Positions 56,714-64,000 of a DNA stretch of 64,000 nucleotides are shown piece after piece. The translations under genes were made by a program, and so were the position numbers. Source of the stretch: Clarkia xantiana subsp. parviflora (taxonomy: Eukaryota; Streptophyta; Magnoliopsida; Myrtales; Onagraceae); NCBI GenBank assembly GCA_036873135.1, contig JAPTYO010000014.1, positions 496,001-560,000 of the forward strand, given 5' to 3'. A model generated the notes under the pieces. It ran no database searches and was not told the origin of the DNA. It worked only from the letters and a program-made list of their open reading frames with translations. The stretch's first letter is position 1. Every line of letters begins with the position of its first letter.

Positions 56714-58100
56714 TTTTGGAAACCGTCGCTAAAAGTGAGTGTTGTGTAATGTAACACACACTTGATTTGAGAGCTCAAATTGCGAATGAGGAGACCAAGT
56801 TAAATGTGTCGTATTTATAGAGAGGATGCTTCACTATAGATAATGAGTTATATCATATATGCTTTTATTATACAGCTGGGTTTCCGACAACACGGATTGA
56901 TTTTCTACGTTTGTCTCTATCTAGCTTGAAACGAAACTTCATGTCATGTCTATCTCATTAATGTCATTCTCTTTGTCCTTTCAAGTTTTATTGAACGTAC
57001 TTTGTATAGAATTAGCGTTATTAAATACCTTCTAATAATAAGATATCGGCCAAAAAGAATAATGAGATTAAAAAAAAATATAACTTCTAATAAAATTTTG
57101 TCATCTCCATTTTATATTGTCGTCACCAAGAAGCTACTAAGAAAGAATTTATCTTTAAAAGGATAATAATTATATTATTATGAGTATATAGTCGAATATA
57201 ATAAATTTAGGAGACAAATGTAAAATTTTAAAAGGTTAAAATGAGACTAATTACTTTTTTCTAGATTAATTAATGTAGCACATCGAAAAAGTTAAGGGGA
57301 CAAGTCCATATATATGACTTTGTACATGCACATAAGTCTCAACTAATCAATGAGGTTACAAATGAGATATATTTTGAAAATAGCCATCAATTCTCCAAAT
57401 GATAGACATTTTTTCCATCCCTATTTTGAGATCCACATTCCACACAATCTCACATTATCAAAAACTATATAATGATCACGTCTATTAAATTAATTTTATT
57501 AAAATTAATTTTGTTTTATGTAAGATAAATAAAATGAACATATTTTGAATAATAAATAAATTCCAAATTTTTAAAAGTAAATAAAATGACATTTAACTAT
57601 CTAATATTAGACTTATGATATTAAAATTATACTCGCTATAGACTATAGTAGCACAACTAAAAATTACGTGCATTATATGAAAAAAAAAACTAGCTAGATT
57701 TGTTCCATCAAGTCCGCCCGGAGTTTTTTATTTTTAACTTTATATATTAAAATACATTTAACTTAAAAAAAGAGTAAAAAACACAACCGGCCATGTCCAA
57801 CTAAATCAATGTCCACCGCTAAATTTAGCGGTGCTACAAGTGCTTTTAGGACACGTGATGATTTCAAATTTCATATACTTTATAATGTTAAGTAATGTAC
57901 ATTTTATTATTATTATTATTATGCCTACCCTATTATAATCTTAACATATTAGGAAGTGATTGGAACCCTAATAACTAATTACACTAGCTCATAATAGACC
58001 ATATGCATAATGTTTGTGGTAGCTAGAGTGACAAATCGCCAACCATATATCCCACGACAAAACATTGGTAAAAAATGTAGTTTGATTTACGTGCATTGAA

Positions 58101-58135
<35 letters not shown>

Positions 58136-59201
58136 TCTCGTACATTGCATTTTAATTTGGACAAGGGGAATGGACTTAGATAGACAGTCTTATTCATGGT
58201 TATTAAGTGCTGAAAACGAACTTTTGTCCCCTCACTAATACTATTCATACAATATCACACACTCTCTCAATGTCGATAGCTAGAGCTTGATTTATTTGTA
58301 CCACATCGTTAGGATAAACAATGGGAGGATGATAGAGTAGTATAAAATATAAGGTATTTGTTAATTTTAAAATTATCTTTGCGCTTGGGGCAATGACGCA
58401 GCTAATGAGGTAATAATCGAGGCGCGTCTATTGCTGGTTGAAAACTATTTCCAAACCCCCTCTTCGGCTTGAGCTTGTCTTAGGTCGTCGAGAATTTCTG
58501 GAAGGACTTCACTTTTAATTAAGGGGTAAAGCCCTACAATTCTTAGTATTTAAACATTATAATTTTTTAAGAGCAGTTAGCATGTTGTTTGCTAATTATA
58601 TAACATTTTTTAAAAAGTGAGACCCACCTATTTTTACTTAATATATCGCTTAAATTTAAAGAATGCAATATACGTATTAAATTACTAATATTTTGTTGTG
58701 GTTGTTGAATTTAATAATAAAATATATATAAGGAATATAGTTAAGTAAAACCATTGTATAACAAATATTATTTATACGTGTCTTAACTTTATATATATTT
58801 ATGTGATAACTTTAATGAATGCAATTTATGTAAAATCATTGATGATGCTCTAAAACAACTAATTTTTTAATTAAAAAAAACTATTCTCATAATAATATAC
58901 ATATAATAAAATAAAGTCTTAGGAATATATTTATAACCATTTTTAAAAAACTATATGATACTTTACCGGCGCAATTTTCCGGTAGCTCGTTAGCTGCTGC
59001 CACGACAAGTTGCCGCGGAAAATGAAAGAAATCAACGGCGATTATATATACATATATATACACGGAACAGCAGCAAGTTCGAGATTGATTCATTTTCAAC
59101 GCCACTACGTCTGAGAACTGTCTTCTTCTTCAACCTCCAGATCTCTCCCCATCTTCTGCAACCGCCTCAGGAAATCCATTTCCTAGATCCATCTCGCAGC
59201 A
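56714..59201. other. Intergenic: SAUR promoter to prolyl 4-hydroxylase leader
   Basis: AT-rich, with an AT microsatellite at about 58104-58133. About 58380-58530 is GC-richer (ATGACGCAGCTAATGAGG, TCTTCGGCTTGAGCTTG) without a recognisable frame, perhaps a fragment of an older element. 59100-59201 is the leader of the next gene. Confidence 0.5.
58104..58133. repeat. AT microsatellite (about 15 repeats)
   Basis: Perfect AT run of about 30 bp. Confidence 0.95.
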
Positions 59202-61012
59202 ATGGCGAAGCCGCGTAGCTCGCGCTTTCCTTCCCGGAGATCGACGCCGTCGCCGACTCTGATCCTTACAATGCTCATCGGGTTCTCGTTCCTTGTCCTG
59301 ATCCTACTTGGTCTAGGAATCCTCTCGATGCCGAGCAGCAACAGGAATGCGTCGAAAGCTCATGATCTCACTTCGATTGTCAGGAAGACCGCTGATAGGT
59401 GTCTGGAAATTCGGAATTTGTTTTGATTTTGAGGTGTCGTGATCTGATGATGCTCATTTGATTGAATTCGTTGCAGCAGTGAAAGCGATGAAGAGAGAGG
59501 GGAGCAATGGGTTGAAGTCATCTCTTGGGAGCCTAGAGCTTTTGTTTATCACAATTTCTTGGTGAGATGCCAATTCTGCTGTAAGATCATCGTCTTAATG
59601 GTGGATTTGGAAAATTAATCGTGATGCAGTTGCTGCCCAATTCGAAATGTTGCCACTGCATGTTTTGTTCTTGTGAATCTCTTACAGTTAGATTCTGGTT
59701 TCGATGAACATCTAGGTAACCTGCTAGTCATTGAATTGAATCAGATTGATAGATTAATTCTTAAGTTACTGTAGCTTTGGGTGAGTAATAAGGAGGCTTC
59801 TATGTGATATGCATATTTTGGAGCCATCTTCAACTTGCATTTTCAATTATATCTCAACTGTTCTTATTCTGGAACTGATTTTAATTTCCAAGCATTGAGA
59901 ATTCGACTGTATAGAACTAACAGAGTATTCATTTGTTATTGTGTTGTTTCTTTTGAGAGCAGTCTAAGAAGGAATGTGATTACCTTATTGATCTAGCCAA
60001 GCCCAACATGGAAAAGTCGACAGTGGTAGATAGTTCAACTGGCAAGAGCAAAGATAGCAGGTTCAGTTTCTGTTTCAATCTTAACAAATACTGCTAATCA
60101 TTGAGCTGCATTTTCTTTGAACATGCTCTTCAGATGAATTTGCATCTTCTCTTTTCAATTTCTTATAGTAAAGTGAATTTACCGTATACATGTAGAGTTC
60201 GCACAAGCTCCGGGACTTTCCTAAAAAGAGGACGCGATAAAATAATTAGGAACATTGAGAAGAGAATAGCAGACTTTACCTTCATACCATTTGGTCAGAG
60301 GATTTCCTTCATGGGTTTTAGCATTTCAATCATTTTCTCAATTATAGTTCAGGGTATTTATTTATTGTTGTATGTACTGCCTGTATGTATTTATTGCCTA
60401 TCTAATATGTTAATGATTGTGCAGAAAATGGTGAAGGACTTCAAGTTCTTCACTATGAAGTAGGACAGAAGTACGAACCTCACTTCGACTACTTCCTTGA
60501 TGAATTCAACACTAAAAACGGGGGGCAACGAATGGCTACAGTTCTCATGTACCTGTAAGTAGCAACTGATTTTGACAACCACTGATTACACCCTGTTTTA
60601 ATTCACTTTGTTACATACAGGTCAGATGTGGAGGAGGGTGGTGAAACTGTGTTTCCCAATGCCAAGGGGAATATCAGTGCAGTTCCTTGGTGGAACGAGT
60701 TATCCGAGTGTGGTAAAAAGGGCCTCTCAGTGAAGCCAAAGATGGGTGATGCCTTACTCTTTTGGAGCATGAAACCTGATGCCACTCTTGATCAATCTAG
60801 CTTGCATGGTTCGTAAATAACAACATTTGCCATATAGAATTGCACTTTCCAGTTGCATTTACGATATCATCTATCCATAATGTGTATGTTTCTAAGTAAT
60901 GTTTCCTTCATGAATGCATCTTTTGTTGTGTTGTCTAGGTGGGTGTCCTGTGATCAAGGGCAATAAGTGGTCATCGACAAAGTGGATGCGTGTTCATGAG
61001 TACAAAGCTTAA
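59202..61012 (+). CDS. P4H: Prolyl 4-hydroxylase, ER/Golgi type II membrane protein
   Basis: Exons 59202-59398, 59480-59561, 59963-60060, 60196-60293, 60425-60554, 60621-60808 and 60939-61012 give 288 residues. A short basic N-terminus (MAKPRSSRFPSRRS) precedes one membrane segment (LILTMLIGFSFLVLILLGLG), as in plant P4Hs. The catalytic domain begins at EQWVEVISWEPRAFVYHNFL. Iron ligands are H and D in EPHFDYF and the H of SLHGGCPV; the lysine in IKGNK binds 2-oxoglutarate. The enzyme hydroxylates proline in extensins, arabinogalactan proteins and related peptides, which then become O-glycosylated. The motifs RVRTSSGTFL and VEEGGETVFP are standard. Exon 2 has a GCAGCAG tandem acceptor, so a 289-residue form with one extra serine is possible. 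Paralogue number is not assigned. Confidence 0.93.
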
Positions 61013-61392
61013 ATAACTTACAGTTAGTGATCAGCACTGGTGAATCATACAGAGGTAAGAATTATAAGAGGAGTTTATGCACATATAAGCGATAATTTGT
61101 CTTTGCCAACTTTAGTTTTTGTTGAATGTTTCTTCTGTTATTATTTGTTAATGTGATCATGAAGATAGAAAAGGAAACAAATGACAATGTTGTTGTACTG
61201 AAACAAACCCAAATGTTGTATTCTATTTGTTTCGTGTTACGGCTTACGTTTTACATCGTAAAATGATGGATTACAAAGAGTACAAGGAAGGTCGGTCGGT
61301 CGGTCTTCAGATGGTGAGCTAGCTAACTTGGTCTCCAAGCCATTTATTTGAAGCATAAGAAACTTTATTTTAGAAGAGGCCATCCTACTGTA

Positions 61393-61608
61393 CATCACAA
61401 AACATACTAAAATCTGTAATATAACATTACACTATTCATTACAGTACAACCAAACAATCTAAAGTAATATTTTCTTTATATTACATCACAAAACATACTA
61501 AAACATCACAAAACATACTAAAATCTGTAATATAACATTACACTATTCATTACAGCACAACCAAACAATCTAAAGTAACATTTTCTTTATATTACATCAC
61601 TAATTACA
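61393..61608. repeat. 111-bp tandem duplication
   Basis: CATCACAAAACATACTAAAA recurs at 61393 and 61504, followed in both copies by TCTGTAATATAACATTACAC and AACCAAACAATCTAAAGTAA. A partial third start lies at 61485. Confidence 0.88.
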
Positions 61609-62064
61609 AACCAGTTATGTTAGAATATTATGATTAATCAAACATTATGACACGCTAAATAATCGTTAGGCTTTACTAAATCCAATATATATTAAAAAAA
61701 ATCCATTATATCGATTGAATTTGTACAATAGTCTTTTTTGTTTTGGGTGAAAATGAAAATACTAAGCTCATCAAAATTGTGATCTTTAAGGTGAAACTCC
61801 GGATTTTAAGTAGAGGCTGCATTCACGCACAGTTGTAAGGCTTATTTATTATAGATTTATTTCCACATTAAAATGATTCACAAGAATTTAGTTCTGCTCA
61901 AATAAATAGAAAGTTAAAAGTGGTTTTCCCAGGCTACCCTTCTAACCACGCGCCCATCAGCAACTGTCACGTGTAATCAGTGACAAGTTCCGAGGACGAA
62001 TCTGTCCTTTCCAGTTTCCTAAGATAACAATAAATTATTCCCGAGATTTTGCTGACCATTTTGT

Positions 62065-62073
62065 TTTCCCGCC
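62065..62073 (+). promoter_or_regulatory. E2F-type site TTTCCCGCC
   Basis: Exact match to the E2F/DP consensus, about 215 bp upstream of the likely transcript start of the F-box gene. Confidence 0.5.
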
Positions 62074-62245
62074 TAAATTTGAATTTTTTTAGCGATAAAT
62101 CCGCGCGATCCCCGCCGTCAGATGGGCACCTGAAGGCCCCACTGACTTCGTAAAATCCAAGGGCGAATCTCGAAACGCCACGTGCACGCCTGACCGAATC
62201 CAATGCTAAATTACACGTCATTATGGTTTTAGCCGTATAAGTTTT

Positions 62246-62254
62246 GGCGGGAAA
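62246..62254 (-). promoter_or_regulatory. E2F-type site (inverted)
   Basis: GGCGGGAAA on the plus strand, i.e. TTTCCCGCC on the minus strand, within about 30 bp of the likely transcript start. Confidence 0.5.
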
Positions 62255-62823
62255 ATTGGACAAAAACCCTAGCTGCCCCATTCCTCTGTTTTCAGTTTCA
62301 TTTTCCCTCTCCTTTCTCCCTCCGAAGTTTCCTCCCTCTCTCTCTCTACGAAGTTGCCTCTTTCAGTTCTTGGAGACCAGTCTATGTTCATCTCTCAGAG
62401 CTCAATTCGGCGAGGTAAGTTGTCTATTTATTGAATCAGCTTCCTCTTTCGTTCTGGTTCTTGCTTCGTTTGCTAGGGTTTTGATTTGGTGCTTTCCGGC
62501 GATTCAGAATACATATTCCGTACAAATTGCTATTGTGTTCGATTATTGTCTGCAATCGTGGATTTCTTCATATCTGATTCGGGATTTTGCATTATGTTTT
62601 GATTTCAGAGTTCGATTCGGTGATTGATTGTCAATTTTTGATTTCCTTCCCCGATCAGATAAGATCTTGGACTTTTCTGGTGAAAAATAGAAGGTTGATA
62701 AGTTAAGTAATTATCGACTGAGCAGATTGAGTTAGTCTTGGTTCCAGACCAGTGTATCATGTGTTAGTTCATTGATTTTGAAGAAAAAGGAAAGTTTGTT
62801 CGTTTGGTGTTAGAAAGTGGAAA

Positions 62824-63903
62824 ATGTCACCTCAGAGCAGGCAATCAAAGAGTACGAGGCGAAAGAGACGATCCAGAAGTTCAAGCAATAAGTATTTAAA
62901 GCCAGGTGCTTTAGCTCAGCTTCGATTTAGTAAAGTTGCAGCAAGTAAGTCATGTACTGATCTCGCCAAGAAAAGAGTGGCCATACTGGATTTAGATGCC
63001 AAGAAGTCAGATGATGACTTACTTCTTGATGAAGCAGTTGATCAGAGCCCAGCTATTTTATCACCAACAAATTTATGCAAGCAAAGTAGCTTGATTCAGA
63101 GCTCTTCTGCCATAGACACCGAGAAGGATGATAAGGAAATGGCGCTTGAGGAAAGTGCAGCCAATAAAAGCCCCATTCTGCTATCACCTATTAATTTTTT
63201 CAAACTAAGTAGCTCTGTGGCGTCTCCTAGGACACCTCGGGACGATAGTTGTAACTCTGAATCCAGGCTCGAATCTCTCCCTATGGATCTGCTGGTACTC
63301 TCTTAAACCCCTGTTACTTAATCTTTATATTACAATTTACACATGCTCATGAAATTCATACTGTAGTATTGTTGAAGTATTGATAGTTTAGCTGGTTTCT
63401 TATGCTTTCAGTTTCTAGGTCAATCTCTAAGATTGTGGACTCTTCCAGTTTGCAAAATTTCTACCTTTTCTTTTTAAAAAGTTGTTATTTTTCTACTAAG
63501 CAGAATTCATGAAGATTCTTTTAGTTTCTGTTCTTGGGTAAGCAATGAAACCTGTATACTCAGGTTATGCTTCCTGCTTTTCTGGAAAGACAGTTTAAAA
63601 TCTATGAACTCATCAATGCATTCTTTTGAGAATATGCATCTTTTCAATTTAAGGATCTACATCAACCACAAACTGCATTACTGCATTAACAAACATGCAT
63701 ATATAGTTAATTTCTCACACTCGCTAAGACGTTAATCCATCAGAAACGAGTTGAGCGATTCGACTTTTCAAGTATCGCAGAAATTTTCTATTGTTCGGGA
63801 ATCTGATTCTTGTTTTCTGAAATTTCAGGTCAAAATACTCTGTCATTTGCATCATGACCAACTGAGGGCAGTTTTCCATGTCTCACAGAGGATAAGAAAA
63901 GCT
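62824..63903 (+). CDS. FBS-type F-box protein, 5' part (FBS4-like)
   Basis: Exons 62824-63294 and 63829-63903 encode the first 182 residues; the gene continues past the window. The N-terminus is basic and Ser-rich and includes KYLKPGALAQLRFSKVAASK and CTDLAKKRV. The F-box motif is split by the intron: ESLPMDLL at the end of exon 1 and VKILCHLHHDQLRAVFHVSQ RIRKAV in exon 2. This central F-box after a long N-terminus, with no kelch or LRR repeats visible, recalls the stress-induced F-box (FBS) proteins of Arabidopsis, particularly FBS4 (At4g35930). F-boxes bind SKP1/ASK adaptors in SCF ubiquitin ligases; the target is unknown. The donor after 63903 (GTGAGT) is good, and the third exon is not in view. 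Two E2F-type sites lie in the promoter. Confidence 0.82.
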
Positions 63904-64000
63904 GTGAGTCTCTTGCTCTGTCCACCTCTAACTCAAATACTTGAATATCTATCTATAGTCTGCAGATGAATCCAGATTTGCTCATTTGTGATGCTTTGTT

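Larger units (their letters stand above)
61013..62823. other. Intergenic: P4H 3' flank to FBS-like leader
   Basis: 61013 to about 61250 is likely P4H 3' UTR. A 111-bp tandem repeat lies at 61393-61608, and 61610-61900 is AT-rich. 61930-62280 is a GC-richer promoter with two E2F-type sites. From about 62280 a CT-rich leader runs to a probable 5' UTR intron (GT donor at 62415) before the ATG at 62824. Confidence 0.6.

Overview
This window is nuclear DNA of a flowering plant, most likely a eudicot. Genes are split by AT-rich GT-AG introns, many products are plant-specific (UVR8, flavonol synthase, VQ-motif protein, SAUR, PSK SIMULATOR, GRF-interacting factor, plant CLC and AMT transporters), and the intergenic DNA is AT-rich with long TA and ATT microsatellites and many small non-autonomous transposons. 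The species cannot be named from the sequence alone. There are no bacterial-type operons, rRNA genes, CRISPR arrays or large intact transposons. Exon boundaries below were read by eye from GT/AG sites; every complete multi-exon model sums to a whole number of codons without an internal stop.

Layout. 0-14 kb: 3' end of an F-box gene (+), a TRIM retroelement, the UV-B photoreceptor UVR8 (+, 12 exons) and an auxilin-like J-domain protein (+, 8 exons). 14-24 kb: a RING-CH membrane E3 ligase (+), convergent with a PSK SIMULATOR-type DUF668 protein (-, 10 exons), then a NIPA-type Mg transporter (+, 9 exons). 25-37 kb: an AMT2/AMT3-clade ammonium transporter (+) and a CLC-c type anion transporter (+), separated by 3.7 kb of repeats. 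37-46 kb: a duplicated repeat block, a single-coding-exon VQ-motif gene (-), a plant defensin (-) with a TRIM in its intron, and a broken copy of the auxilin 5' end. 46-57 kb: a GIF2-like transcriptional co-activator (-), a MITE-rich interval, flavonol synthase (+) and a SAUR gene (-). 59-64 kb: a membrane-anchored prolyl 4-hydroxylase (+) and the 5' part of an FBS-type F-box gene (+) that runs off the window.

How the genes relate. They are ordinary chromosomal neighbours, not a pathway cluster. UVR8 and flavonol synthase do belong to one response (UV-B perception and flavonol sunscreen), and the FLS promoter carries a perfect bZIP C-box, but 47 kb and unrelated genes separate them. The VQ-motif gene, whose family binds WRKY factors, has five W-boxes just upstream of its TATA box.

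Most notable structure. (1) In three genes (RING-CH, PSI, GIF) an intron carries tandem duplications that copy the downstream 3' splice site and the first bases of the next exon, leaving decoy or ruined acceptors. (2) There are several small transposons with clean target-site duplications: a 562-bp hAT element with a perfect 8-bp TSD, Mutator-type MITEs with 9-10-bp TSDs (one perfect inside an FLS intron), and a 92-bp-LTR TRIM family with two copies. I found no convincing undescribed multi-gene system.
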